Shown here piece by piece: positions 52,562 to 61,127 of a stretch of 64,000 nt of DNA (within the stretch, counting starts at the first letter, position 1; every line of letters starts with the position of its first letter). The translations under genes were made by a program, and so were the position numbers. The notes below the pieces were generated by a model. The model was given only the letters and a program-made list of their open reading frames with translations, had not been told where the DNA came from and did not search any database. The DNA comes from Cellulomonas sp. (GTDB taxonomy: Bacteria; Actinomycetota; Actinomycetes; Actinomycetales; Cellulomonadaceae), in contig NZ_JADGMY010000023.1 of assembly GCF_015234515.1 (NCBI RefSeq), positions 392,444 to 456,443 of the forward strand, in the 5' to 3' direction.

Positions 52562-53886
52562 GCCCGGGTACCCGTCGCAGGGCCGGCCGGGACACCGGGG
52601 CTGACCACGTGCAGTGCCCGCGGGGACGGCAGCAGGGTGGCGGCCGCGTCGCTGACCTGCGAGGAGCCGACGGCCTGGAGGAGTCCCGGCAGCAGCCACG
52701 GCAGCTCGGGCGTCCCCCGGTGCTGCAGGGCCGTGGCGACGGCGAGCGCCCGCTGCGTCGGGCACGCGACGCGGGACCACGTGCGCTCCAGCGCCGAGGC
52801 GTGCAGCCGCTCCAGCTCGGCCTCCGTCACGCCGTGGGCCGCGACCTCCTCGAGGGCGGTGTCGAACCGGGCGAGCAGCTCGGCCTCGTCCACCCCGGGC
52901 AGGAGCATCGCGGTGACGACGAAGCCGTTCGGGTCACGGACGTCGAACGGCTCGCCCGCGAGGTCGACGCCGGCGCCCACGGAGGCGGCCAGCGGTCGCC
53001 CGGTCTGCCGGGTGTGCACGGACAGCCGCTGGCCGACGTCCCCCAGGACGTCGGCCAGGACGACGTACGGCAGGTACGCCGCCAGGTCGGCCGGGTCGGG
53101 CACGCGCCAGCCCCACGCGACCGCGGGGAGCGGCGCGGCCCCGTCGACGGCACGCGAGGTCCGGTCCGCGCGCAGCGGTGCCGGCACCGGCCGCTCGGGA
53201 GGTGGCTCGGCGGGGCCGGGGAGCGCACCGAACCACCGCTCGACCGACCGCAGGACCTCGTCCGGGTCGACGTCGCCGACGACGGCGACCACGGCACGGT
53301 CGGGCCGGTAGTGGCGGCGCCGGAAGTCGGCCACGTGCTCGGGCAGGACGGCCCGCAGGGCGGCGACGTCACCGTAGCCGTCGTGCGCGTACGCGTGCTC
53401 GTCGAAGAGCAGCGCGCTGAGCGGTACCCGGGGGAACCCGCCGTACGGCCGGTGGTCGAGCCGGCCCCGCACCTCCTGGTGGACGACAGCGCGCTGCTTG
53501 GCGATCCCGTCCGTGGTCACGTCCAGGGTCGCGAGGCGGTCGGCCTCGAGCGCCAGCACCCGGTCGACCACGGCGGGCGGGACGAGCTGGTGGAAGCACG
53601 TGCGGTCGGCCCCCGTGAGTCCGTTGAAGGATCCGCCGACCCCCTGCACGAGGCGTCCGTGGCCCCCGGGTGGCACGTGGTCCGATCCCTCGAACATCAA
53701 GTGCTCGACGAGGTGGGCCAGCCCCGCCTGCCCGGGCGCCTCCGCCCGCATGCCGACGTCGTAGACGACGGCGACGCACGCGACGTGCACGGTCGGGTCC
53801 GGGACGACGACGGTGCGCAGCCCGTTGGACAGGCGCGACACGACGACAGGGGGTGCCACGGGAGCGGCAAGCATCTGGACGGTCAC
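52558..53886 (-). CDS. M16-family zinc peptidase, catalytic subunit
   Basis: 442 aa. HLVEHLMFEGSDH carries the inverted zinc motif HxxEH, and VVHQEVRGRLD gives the distal Glu ligand. The later WFGALPGPAEPP and FDVRDPNGFVVTAMLLPGVD fit the M16 C-terminal half. GTG 53886 follows AGGGGAGG. It is paired with the non-catalytic subunit in one operon. It is the best candidate for processing the two small peptides; a general mitochondrial-type processing role cannot be excluded. Confidence 0.9.
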   Translation of the reverse strand: MTVQMLAAPVAPPVVVSRLSNGLRTVVVPDPTVHVACVAVVYDVGMRAEAPGQAGLAHLVEHLMFEGSDHVPPGGHGRLVQGVGGSFNGLTGADRTCFHQLVPPAVVDRVLALEADRLATLDVTTDGIAKQRAVVHQEVRGRLDHRPYGGFPRVPLSALLFDEHAYAHDGYGDVAALRAVLPEHVADFRRRHYRPDRAVVAVVGDVDPDEVLRSVERWFGALPGPAEPPPERPVPAPLRADRTSRAVDGAAPLPAVAWGWRVPDPADLAAYLPYVVLADVLGDVGQRLSVHTRQTGRPLAASVGAGVDLAGEPFDVRDPNGFVVTAMLLPGVDEAELLARFDTALEEVAAHGVTEAELERLHASALERTWSRVACPTQRALAVATALQHRGTPELPWLLPGLLQAVGSSQVSDAAATLLPSPRALHVVSPGVPAGPATGTRA

Positions 53887-53900
53887 GCCTCCCCTTCCTG

Positions 53901-53968
53901 CTGCGGTGTGGGTGGCTGCGGTCGGTGGCTGTGATCGGTGACTGCGGTGTGGCCGGCTGCGGTCGGTC
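53901..53968. repeat. Imperfect 41-bp direct repeat upstream of the M16 operon
   Basis: CTGCGGTGTG recurs at 53901 and 53942, and GGCTGCGGTCGGT recurs at 53914 and 53955, both 41 bp apart. The repeat lies in the promoter region of the divergent M16 and DUF2975 operons and may carry repeated regulator sites. Confidence 0.6.
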
Positions 53969-54063
53969 CATGCTGTCGTCGTCCCCGGTGCCGGGCCTCC
54001 ACCGATCGGTGGAGGCGGCGGGGGGCGCGCACCGCGGACGCCACCACGTATCGATCGAACCGC

Positions 54064-54092
54064 TTGAAGAATCGATCGTTCAACGATAGATT
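54064..54092 (+). promoter_or_regulatory. Promoter with overlapping palindrome, DUF2975/XRE operon
   Basis: A -35 TTGAAG (54064-54069) and a -10 TAGATT (54087-54092) are separated by 17 bp. The palindrome TTGAA-n2-ATCGAT-n2-TTCAA (54064-54083) overlaps the -35. Further ATCGATCGA-like sites flank it (54050, 54102). AGGAG (54111-54115) precedes ATG 54121. The XRE protein encoded downstream may bind here. Confidence 0.65.
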
Positions 54093-54120
54093 CTCCACGT
54101 CATTCGATCGAGGAGTCCCC

Positions 54121-54615
54121 ATGCGCAACCTCACTGTCCTCGCGTTGCGCGTCGTCATCGTGCTCGCGCTCGCCGGGTCCCTGTTCGTCCAGTTCTTCAT
54201 GGCGCCGTTGCTGTGGATCGACCTCGTCGAGGCGGACGCCCCGCCGGGCGTCCGGGTGCCGTTCGTCGCGATCTTCGTGCTCGGGCTGGTCACGCTGCAG
54301 GTCTGCGCCGTGTGCGTGTGGCGCCTGCTGACGATGGTCCGGCGCGAGGAGGTCTTCACGCCCGCCGCGTTCCGCTGGGTCGACGTCATCATCGGCGCGA
54401 TCGTCGCCGCCGCGGTCCTGGTGTTCCTGCTGGCCGTCGTGCTGGCGCCGGGGGAGGCCGTCGCGCCCGGGATCGTGCTGCTGATCTGCGGCGCGGCGCT
54501 GGTCCTGGGCGGCATCGCGCTGGTCGTCCTGCTGCTGCGCATGCTGCTCGCGCAGGCCGTCGACCGCGACCGCGAGGCCCGGCGCCTGCGCGACGAGCTC
54601 GACGAGGTGATCTGA
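54121..54615 (+). CDS. DUF2975 membrane protein
   Basis: 164 aa with four hydrophobic helices (VVIVLALAGSLFVQFFMAPL, VAIFVLGLVTLQVCAVCVWR, VDVIIGAIVAAAVLVFLLAV and VLGGIALVVLLLRMLLAQAV) and a charged tail (DREARRLRDELDEVI). DUF2975 proteins are typically encoded with a YozG-type XRE regulator, as here (TGATG overlap). Their role is unknown, and the family is often linked to envelope or stress modules. Confidence 0.85.
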   Translation: MRNLTVLALRVVIVLALAGSLFVQFFMAPLLWIDLVEADAPPGVRVPFVAIFVLGLVTLQVCAVCVWRLLTMVRREEVFTPAAFRWVDVIIGAIVAAAVLVFLLAVVLAPGEAVAPGIVLLICGAALVLGGIALVVLLLRMLLAQAVDRDREARRLRDELDEVI

Positions 54616-54848
54616 TGCCCATCGTCGTGGACGTCGACGTCATGCTCGCGCGCCGCAAGATGTCCGTGGGCACGCTCGCCGAGCGGGTCGGCATCACGCC
54701 CGCCAACCTCGCGGTGCTGAAGAACGGCCGCGCCAAGGCCGTGCGCTTCACGACGCTCGCCGCGCTGTGCGAGGTGCTCGACTGCCAGCCGGGGGACCTG
54801 CTGCGGTGGGAGCCGGACGGGGAGACGGACCCGACCGACCCCGCGTAG
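54615..54848 (+). CDS. YozG-type XRE helix-turn-helix regulator
   Basis: 77 aa. MLARRKMSVGTLAERVGITP followed by ANLAVLKNGRAKAVRF is the Cro/CI HTH, and LAALCEVLDCQPGDLLRWEP is the conserved C-terminal part of YozG-like regulators. Translation is coupled to the DUF2975 gene. It probably acts on the palindromic promoter 0.5 kb upstream. Confidence 0.9.
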   Translation: MPIVVDVDVMLARRKMSVGTLAERVGITPANLAVLKNGRAKAVRFTTLAALCEVLDCQPGDLLRWEPDGETDPTDPA

Positions 54849-54889
54849 CCCCGCGTCGGTACCCTCTGCGGGTACCGGAGGGGGCACTC

Positions 54890-55453
54890 ATGGTCGACTA
54901 CACGATGCCGGGCGCGTACCAGCGCAGCACCGGCACCTTCTTCACCGTCCTGCAGCGGCGGGCGGCGGCGCACGCGTCGTCGGCGGCACCGCCCGGCGGC
55001 CGCGTCCTCGACGTCGGCTGCGGGCCGGGCATGCTCGTGCGGACGCTCGCTCGCCGGCGGCCCGACCTGCGCGTCGACGGCGTGGACGTCACGCCGCAGA
55101 TGGTCGAGCACGCCCGCGCACTGCTCGCGCGCGCCGGCCTGGCGGACCGCACGTACGTCGTCGCCGGGGACGCCGCGGCCCTGCCCTACCCGGACGCGTC
55201 GTTCGACGCCGTGACCTCGACCATGAGCTTCCACCACTGGTCCCCGCTGGGCGTCGCCGTCCGGGAGGTGCTGCGCGTGCTGCGCCCCACGGGCACGGCC
55301 TACCTCTACGACGTGGGCGTGGCGCCCTTCGACGGCGTGCGCGCGGCCGTCGCGGGTGCGCCGGGCTGGACCTGCGAGCGGGTCCTCGTGCGGGGGATCG
55401 TGCTGCCGTCGGTGCTGTACCGGGGGGTGCGGCTGCGGCGCGTCACGCCGTGA
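54890..55453 (+). CDS. Class I SAM-dependent methyltransferase
   Basis: 187 aa. GRVLDVGCGPGMLVRTLARR is motif I, DAAALPYPDASFDAVTSTMS motif II and VREVLRVLRPTGTAYLYDVG motif III of the UbiE/Methyltransf_11 type. The C-terminus is short. ATG 54890 follows GGAGGGGG. It runs convergently into the amylase gene with an 11-bp overlap. The substrate is unknown, and it may be outside the biosynthetic cluster. Confidence 0.85.
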   Translation: MVDYTMPGAYQRSTGTFFTVLQRRAAAHASSAAPPGGRVLDVGCGPGMLVRTLARRRPDLRVDGVDVTPQMVEHARALLARAGLADRTYVVAGDAAALPYPDASFDAVTSTMSFHHWSPLGVAVREVLRVLRPTGTAYLYDVGVAPFDGVRAAVAGAPGWTCERVLVRGIVLPSVLYRGVRLRRVTP

Positions 55454-56684
55454 AGAGCACCTGCCCGTGGCTGTCGCGGACGACGGCCCGCGGCGCATCC
55501 GTCACGTCCAGCTCGACGTGCAGGCGGTGGGCGCCGTCCGCGGACGTCGACGTGTACCGGTAGCGGGTGTTCGTCAGCTCGCCCGTGGTGGTCCGGGCGG
55601 TGTGCAGCCAGGGGTGCCGGCGGCGCAGCGCGATCAGCGCCTGGTGGACGTGCAGGACGTGCCGCTCGTCGTCCCCGAGGTCGTCCGGGGAGGCGGGCAG
55701 GGCCGGCCGCACGGCGTCGTCGCCGCCCTCGCGCTCCTCCTTGAGCGCGGTCCAGCCGAGCTCGTCGCCGTAGTAGACCGACGGGACGCCGGCCACCGTC
55801 ATGAGCACGACCAGCGCGAGCACGGCGGCCCGCGGCCCCACCTGCGTCGCGATGCGTGTGACGTCGTGGTTGCCGACGAAGGTCTGCGGGACGAAGGTCG
55901 CGAGCAGGTCGTCGTGCCGGCGCAGCGCGTGGTCCAGCTCCCAGAAGTTGCGGTCGACCAGGCTGCTCCACATGGCCTTCCACAGCTCGTACTGCGTGAC
56001 CGAGTCCATGCCGGAGGCGGCCACGACCTGCGCGTAGTCGCCGTGGATCACCTCGCCGACCACCCAGGCGTCGGGGTGCCGCTCGCGCACCGCCGGCAGC
56101 ACGTGCGCCCAGAACTCCGCCGGCAGCGCGTACGCGGCGTCCAGGCGCCAGCCGTCCGCGCCGCGGTCGAGCCAGTGGCTCATCACGTCGGCGACGTACG
56201 CGGCGACCTCGGGGCTGTCGTGGTTCAGGGCGACGAGCGCGCGGTGGCCCTCGAAGTCGGCCGTGCGCGGCCCGTCCGGGTGCTCCCAGTCGACGCGCAG
56301 CCAGCCTGCCCGCGGGCCGTCGGGCCCCTCGGCCAGCACCTGGGTGACCAGCGGGTGCTCGGCTCCGACGTGGTTGAACACGCCGTCGAGCAGGACGCGC
56401 AGCCCGCGCTCGTGCGCGGCGGCGCAGAGGGCGGCGAGGTCGTCGTCGTCCCCGAGGCGCGGGTCGACCCGGAAGTGGTCCGTGGTGTCGTACCCGTGCG
56501 ACGACGACGCGAACACCGGGCCGAGCAGCAGGCCGTTGGTGCCCAGCAGCTGCACGTGGTCGAGCCACGGGAGCAGCTTGCGCAGGCGGTGGGGCTCGGG
56601 GGAGTCGTCCGGCGTGCGGATCGGTGCGCCGACTGCCCCGAGCGGGTACACGTGCCACCAGATCGCGTGCTCGGACCAGCTCAC
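55443..56684 (-). CDS. GH13-family alpha-glucan hydrolase
   Basis: 413 aa. The GH13 catalytic barrel shows LLDGVFNHVG, the nucleophile Asp in GADGWRLDAAYALP, the acid/base Glu in VVGEVIHGDY and the transition-state Asp in FVGNHDVTR. VPSVYYGDELGW is also typical. No signal peptide is evident, so it is probably cytoplasmic and acts on maltodextrins. GTG 56684 starts MSWSEHAIWWHVYPLG, the normal GH13 N-terminus. Confidence 0.9.
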   Translation of the reverse strand: MSWSEHAIWWHVYPLGAVGAPIRTPDDSPEPHRLRKLLPWLDHVQLLGTNGLLLGPVFASSSHGYDTTDHFRVDPRLGDDDDLAALCAAAHERGLRVLLDGVFNHVGAEHPLVTQVLAEGPDGPRAGWLRVDWEHPDGPRTADFEGHRALVALNHDSPEVAAYVADVMSHWLDRGADGWRLDAAYALPAEFWAHVLPAVRERHPDAWVVGEVIHGDYAQVVAASGMDSVTQYELWKAMWSSLVDRNFWELDHALRRHDDLLATFVPQTFVGNHDVTRIATQVGPRAAVLALVVLMTVAGVPSVYYGDELGWTALKEEREGGDDAVRPALPASPDDLGDDERHVLHVHQALIALRRRHPWLHTARTTTGELTNTRYRYTSTSADGAHRLHVELDVTDAPRAVVRDSHGQVLFTA

Positions 56685-56757
56685 GGCACCTCCTGACGGG
56701 TCGACGGCCGACCTCCGAGGCTACCGGCGCGTCGCCGCCCCGCCCGCCGGTGCACGG

Positions 56758-57597
56758 TCAGGCGGTCGGTGCCCGCGGCACGAACGGCCGCAGCTCCTCG
56801 TCCATCCCCTGGACGACCAGGCACGACGCCTCCGGCACCTCGAGCCAGGCGCCGCGCAGGTTCTCGAGCGGCTCGGAGACGACGAGGCGGGTGTCGTCCG
56901 CCAGGTGCTGCACCGCGAGGTTCTCCGGGTAGTGCGCCTTCAGCGCGGACACGTCGGCGTTGCGGAACAGCGTGCGCGAGCGCCCCTCGGAGGAGTAGCG
57001 GACCGCCCAGATCCGGTTCCCGTCGGTCGTGGCCAGCGTGCCCTGGAACGGGAACTCCACACCGTGGCGACGCCCGGCCTGCTCGACCATGCCCACGGCG
57101 GCGGCCATCGCGGCGGGCGGGTCGTCGGCGAGCCCGAACGTCAGCGCCAGGTGGAACACCGTCTCCGAGTCGGTCGTGCCCTCGATCTGCGGGAACAGCG
57201 ACGGGTCCACCGCGAGCTGCAGGTCCCGCTTGAGCGCCGGGAACCCGTCGACGGTGCCGTTGTGCATGAACAGCCACCGCTCGTGCCGGAACGGGTGGCA
57301 GTTGGTCTGCTGCACCGCGCTGCCGCCCGCCGCGCGGACGTGCGCGAGCACCAGGTCGGACCGCACGTGCCGCGCCAGCTCCCGCAGGTTCCGGTCGCTC
57401 CACGCGGGCTCCATGCTGCGGAAGACCCCGGGCTCCGGCACGTGGCCGTCGTACCAGCCGACGCCGAAGCCGTCCGCGTTGGTCGGCTCCGCACCGAGGT
57501 GGCTGTGCAGGCTCTGCAGGACCAGCGAGTTGGTCGGCCGGTAGAGCAGGTCGTCGAGCGTCACCGGCGCCCCGGAGTACGCCAGCCACCGGCACAT
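56758..57597 (-). CDS. Class II glutamine amidotransferase (EgtC/YafJ-like)
   Basis: 279 aa. The N-terminal MCRWLAYSG places Cys2 as the Ntn nucleophile. NADGFGVGWYDG, LAHVRAAGGSAVQQTNCHPF, MHNGTVDGF and IEGTTDSETVFHL are glutaminase motifs. It releases ammonia or acts as a hydrolase such as EgtC in ergothioneine synthesis; no other egt genes are nearby, so the exact role is open. I start at ATG 57597, giving the processed Cys2. Confidence 0.88.
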   Translation of the reverse strand: MCRWLAYSGAPVTLDDLLYRPTNSLVLQSLHSHLGAEPTNADGFGVGWYDGHVPEPGVFRSMEPAWSDRNLRELARHVRSDLVLAHVRAAGGSAVQQTNCHPFRHERWLFMHNGTVDGFPALKRDLQLAVDPSLFPQIEGTTDSETVFHLALTFGLADDPPAAMAAAVGMVEQAGRRHGVEFPFQGTLATTDGNRIWAVRYSSEGRSRTLFRNADVSALKAHYPENLAVQHLADDTRLVVSEPLENLRGAWLEVPEASCLVVQGMDEELRPFVPRAPTA

Positions 57598-57697
57598 GTC
57601 GTCCCCCCGTCGTCCGGACCCGTGTCGCGGGCCCACGCCCACCTTGCGCCGGACGGTCGGGGTGCGCCAGGCGAGGGCGTGCGCGTCGGTGCCCTTG

Positions 57698-58834
57698 TCA
57701 GTCGCCCAGGCCCGTGCCGACCTGCCGCGCCGCCTGGATCCACGCGTGGTCCGGCGGGACGAGCTTGACCTTGCCCGCGACGTCGCTCAGCGGCACCGGT
57801 ACGGCCTCGTCGCCGCGCGCGGCGACCATCACGCCGAACTCGCCACGGTCGACCAGGTTGGCGGCGGCCGCACCCAGGCGTGTCGCGAGCAGCCGGTCCG
57901 CCGCGCACGGCGTCCCGCCGCGCTGCACGTACCCGAGGATCGTCACGCGCGTCTCCAGGCCGGTGGCGGCCTCGAGCTCGCGCGCCAGCTTGAACGTGTG
58001 CTCACGCTGGGAGTCCTCGACGTTGGCGAGGTGCTTCTTGGCCGCGCGCCGCGCCTCGGGGGTCTTGGACGACTTCACGAGCAGCTGCGCGGCCTCGTAG
58101 TCCGCCGTGTCCTCGACGTCGCGGGCGCCCTCCGCGACGGCCACGACGGAGAACGACGAGCCGCGGGACGTGCGCCGCCGGATCGTGTCGGCCACCGCGT
58201 CGATCGTGTACGGGATCTCCGGCAGCAGGATGATGTCGGCGCCGCCGGCGATGCCCGCCGCGAGCGTCAGCCAGCCCGCCCGGTGGCCCATGATCTCCGT
58301 GAGGATGATCCGGTGGTGGCTGTGCGCCGTGGAGTGCACCCGGTCAACGGCCTCGGTCGCGATCTCCGTGGCGGTCGCGAACCCGAACGTCGTGTCCGTC
58401 TCGGCGATGTCGTTGTCGATCGTCTTGGGCAGGTGGATGACGTTGAGCCCCGCGTCGACCAGGCGCATCGCGTTCTTGGCCGTCCCGCCGCCGCCCAGCA
58501 TGACCAGCGCGTCCAGGCCCAGCTCGCGGTAGTTCTCCGCCACGACCGGCACCATGTCCTGCGGCTCGCCGCCGTCGACCGAGTAGCGGTGCACCTTGTC
58601 GCGGCTCGTGCCCAGGATCGTCCCGCCGATCGTCAGGATCCCCGACAGGGCCTTGCCGTCGAGCTCGACGTAGCGGTTCTCGACCAGGCCGGTGACGCCG
58701 TCGCGGAACCCGAACAGCTCCATGCCGTGGTGCGCGATCGCCGTCTTGCCGAAGCCGCGGATGGCGGCGTTCAGGCCGGGGCTGTCGCCGCCCGCCGTGA
58801 GGATCCCGACCCGCTTGGCCCTGGTCCGTGTCAT
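57698..58834 (-). CDS. pfkA: 6-phosphofructokinase
   Basis: 378 aa. [20 protein letters not shown] binds the phosphoryl donor, [20 protein letters not shown] holds the catalytic Asp (TIDND), and [15 protein letters not shown] and [16 protein letters not shown] are substrate-binding. The loop equivalent to GGDG reads LGGGGTAKN, so the Mg/ATP-contacting Asp is Gly, and Lys replaces Gly before TIDND as in PPi-dependent enzymes. It may be PPi- or ATP-dependent; the pattern is mixed. ATG 58834. Confidence 0.9.
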   Translation of the reverse strand: MTRTRAKRVGILTAGGDSPGLNAAIRGFGKTAIAHHGMELFGFRDGVTGLVENRYVELDGKALSGILTIGGTILGTSRDKVHRYSVDGGEPQDMVPVVAENYRELGLDALVMLGGGGTAKNAMRLVDAGLNVIHLPKTIDNDIAETDTTFGFATATEIATEAVDRVHSTAHSHHRIILTEIMGHRAGWLTLAAGIAGGADIILLPEIPYTIDAVADTIRRRTSRGSSFSVVAVAEGARDVEDTADYEAAQLLVKSSKTPEARRAAKKHLANVEDSQREHTFKLARELEAATGLETRVTILGYVQRGGTPCAADRLLATRLGAAAANLVDRGEFGVMVAARGDEAVPVPLSDVAGKVKLVPPDHAWIQAARQVGTGLGD

Positions 58835-58990
58835 GCCGCCTCCGGGTGCCCGTGACCGGCGGGAGCCGACCGTGTGGGCGCCAGTGTCCAGGGCGCAGGG
58901 GCGTGACACAACGTGGCGAGCGTCCCGGGTGCGGGCGACGCTGCAGGTCGAGAGCCTGGAACGGGCCGGGCGACGCTCAGGGTGGGCGGC

Positions 58991-59326
58991 TCAGGCGGCC
59001 CGCGGCGCGTACATGATGATCGCGACGCCGACGAGGCACACGAGCGCACCGGTGACGTCCCACCGGTCCGGCCGGAAACCGTCGACGACCATGCCCCACG
59101 CCAGCGACCCGGCGACGAACACCCCGCCGTACGCGGCGAGGATCCGTCCGAAGTTCGCGTCCGGCTGCAGCGTCGCCACCGCGCCGTACAGGCCCAGCGC
59201 GATGACGCCCGCACCGACCCACACCCAGCCGCGGTGCTCGCGCAGCCCCTGCCACACGAGCCACGCCCCACCGATCTCCAGCCCGGCGGCCGCGACGAAC
59301 AGCAGGATCGAGCGCAGGGCGGTCAT
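58991..59326 (-). CDS. YnfA/UPF0060-family small membrane protein
   Basis: 111 aa with four hydrophobic helices; [20 protein letters not shown] and [20 protein letters not shown] followed by [20 protein letters not shown] are the UPF0060 pattern. Related to small multidrug-resistance transporters. ATG 59326 (GAGGACC-like upstream). Confidence 0.9.
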   Translation of the reverse strand: MTALRSILLFVAAAGLEIGGAWLVWQGLREHRGWVWVGAGVIALGLYGAVATLQPDANFGRILAAYGGVFVAGSLAWGMVVDGFRPDRWDVTGALVCLVGVAIIMYAPRAA

Positions 59327-59400
59327 CGGGGGTCCTCTCGTCGGGTGAAGGTCCAGCGACCACATCCTCCCGCCGGCGCGTGGCCGCCCGGCGGCTCGAA

Positions 59401-59453
59401 AGTGGTCAGATCTGCCCCGACGGGAGCGCTGTCGTGCCGCAGATGTGACCACT
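59401..59453. terminator. Long imperfect inverted repeat
   Basis: AGTGGTCAGATCTG (59401-59414) pairs with CAGATGTGACCACT (59440-59453) with one mismatch, around a 25-nt loop. It lies between two same-strand genes and may be a terminator, an operator or a dispersed palindromic element. Confidence 0.6.
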
Positions 59454-59485
59454 TCCGGTTGCCGGGCGGCTGGGGGACCGGGGGT

Positions 59486-60157
59486 TCAGGGGCGGTGGGT
59501 GCGCGTCACGTACGCCTCGCCGCGGGGGCTCAGCGCGTAGCCGACCTCGAAGCTCTGCGTCAGGCCCAGGGCCTTGAGCTTGCGGACGTCGAGCTTGAAG
59601 GGGTCGCGCTCGCGGCCCAGCTCGGCGGCCAGGTCCGGGGCACGCACGTGCGGGCGCCGGGCGATGACGTCGAGCGTCGCCGCCGTCCACGGGCCGTGGC
59701 CGGAGGCGCGGTCGAGGCGGTCGAGGCGCGCGTCGATCGCGGCGACGTCGGCGTCGGTCAGGGCGTCGTCGTCGCGCAGCGCCTCGCGGGGGTCCGGCCC
59801 GGCCCACGCGAGCTCGACGCGGTACACCGGCCAGCCGCTCGTGTCGGCTGCCGTCGTGGCCGCTGCAGCCGCGTCGGTGACCGGCGTGCGGCCGTACCGC
59901 GCGGTGCGGCGGCGCTTCGCGACCGCCTCCGGATCGAGCAGGCGCAGCAGTGCCGCGGCGTCCGGGAGCCCGGCGGCGTGCGCGTCGGCGTCGGTGAGCA
60001 CGGCGGGGTCGACGACGTCGACGGCCGTGACCTCGACGACGCCCGCAGGCGTGCGGAACCGGCTGCCGGGGCGCACGTCGGGGCGCTGCCAGCGGCGGAA
60101 CGCGAGCGTCACCGAGCCGTCGGCGACACCCGCGGCGACCTTCGGCGGCAGGAGCAC
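59486..60157 (-). CDS. ASCH-like domain protein
   Basis: 223 aa. The N-terminus LLPPKVAAGVADGSVTLAFR followed by RWQRPDVRPGSRFRTPAGVV and VTAVDVVD fits an ASCH/PUA-like RNA-binding fold. The C-terminal half (PHVRAPDLAAELGRERDPFK then LDVRKLKALGLTQSFEVGYA) looks like a winged helix. I infer an RNA- or nucleotide-binding protein. GTG 60157. Confidence 0.65.
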   Translation of the reverse strand: MLLPPKVAAGVADGSVTLAFRRWQRPDVRPGSRFRTPAGVVEVTAVDVVDPAVLTDADAHAAGLPDAAALLRLLDPEAVAKRRRTARYGRTPVTDAAAAATTAADTSGWPVYRVELAWAGPDPREALRDDDALTDADVAAIDARLDRLDRASGHGPWTAATLDVIARRPHVRAPDLAAELGRERDPFKLDVRKLKALGLTQSFEVGYALSPRGEAYVTRTHRP

Positions 60158-60223
60158 CCACCCAGCGTGCCGGGTGCGGCCCGGCCGGTCGAGGGGTGGA
60201 CGTGGGTGAGGCCTGCCGCCGTG

Positions 60224-61018
60224 TCAGCCCGCCGGCTCGCCCCGACGCCGGTCGGCCAGCGCCCACGCGAGGGCCAGCGCCCCCGCGGCGAGCACCAGCC
60301 AGGGGCCGGCCGTGCGGGCCAGACCACCGGTCTGGGCGACCGGCCCGGTGACGTCGACGCGCCCCGAGGCGTCGGTGAGGTCGGCACGCAGCCAGAAGCT
60401 GAACGTCTCCTCGCCGACCTCGGCCGAGTTCCCGCTCGTGCTGTCCGCGGGGAACGCCAGCCGGACGGGGACGACGGCGGTCTCACCCGGTGCGAGCAGC
60501 TCGGTGTGGATGGCCGTGTCCTGCGCCGCGAGCCGGGAGGCGGGGACGCCGTTGACCGTGAGGTCGTCGAAGAAGGCGTCCCGGGGCTCCTGGTGCATCC
60601 GGGCCTGGACGACCGACAGGACGAGCTCGCCCGGCACGGACCCGTCGTTGCGCACGACGACGTCGCGGGTCTCGTCGAACCCCGGGGCGATCGTCCGGGT
60701 GCCGAACAACGACCCGGAGCTCGCCACCCGCTCCTGCGCACCGATCGTCACGCCCACCATCGGCTCCGGTTGCGGGATGGCCGGCGCGCTGCCTGACGTG
60801 TCCGTGTCCGGCCCGGGCGTCACGTCCGCCGGCGGCTCCGGCGTCGACGTGGCCGTCGCGTCCACCGTCGGCGCCGGCGTCGGTGCAGGCGTCAGGATCG
60901 CCGTCGGCACGGTCGTCGGCACCACCGTCGGGGTGGTGCCGGCCGCCGTGGCCGCCACCGGCACGGCGAGCGCCAGCGCCGTCGCGGCCGCCACGACCAC
61001 CACCGGTCGCCTGCTCAT
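60224..61018 (-). CDS. Secreted surface protein with sortase-type tail
   Basis: 264 aa. A signal peptide (VVVVAAATALALAVPVAATA), a Thr/Pro-rich stretch and a beta-rich domain (VVVRNDGSVPGELVLSVVQA, FFDDLTVNGVPASRLAAQ) precede LARTAG (233-238), the helix PWLVLAAGALALAWALA and the basic end DRRRGEPAG. This is the layout of a sortase substrate, with LARTA in place of LPXTG or LAXTG. ATG 61018 is used because upstream in-frame sequence gives no signal peptide. Genes for a two-component system, sortase and signal peptidase lie upstream on the same strand. Confidence 0.75.
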   Translation of the reverse strand: MSRRPVVVVAAATALALAVPVAATAAGTTPTVVPTTVPTAILTPAPTPAPTVDATATSTPEPPADVTPGPDTDTSGSAPAIPQPEPMVGVTIGAQERVASSGSLFGTRTIAPGFDETRDVVVRNDGSVPGELVLSVVQARMHQEPRDAFFDDLTVNGVPASRLAAQDTAIHTELLAPGETAVVPVRLAFPADSTSGNSAEVGEETFSFWLRADLTDASGRVDVTGPVAQTGGLARTAGPWLVLAAGALALAWALADRRRGEPAG

Positions 61019-61127
61019 GCTCGCGCCTCCTGGTGGTCGTGCGGGCGGGCCCGCGGACGTGTCCCACCACGGTGGCGCGTCCAGGGCGGCCCACCGGACC
61101 GGCGCTAGGGAAAACCCGAGCGCCGGG

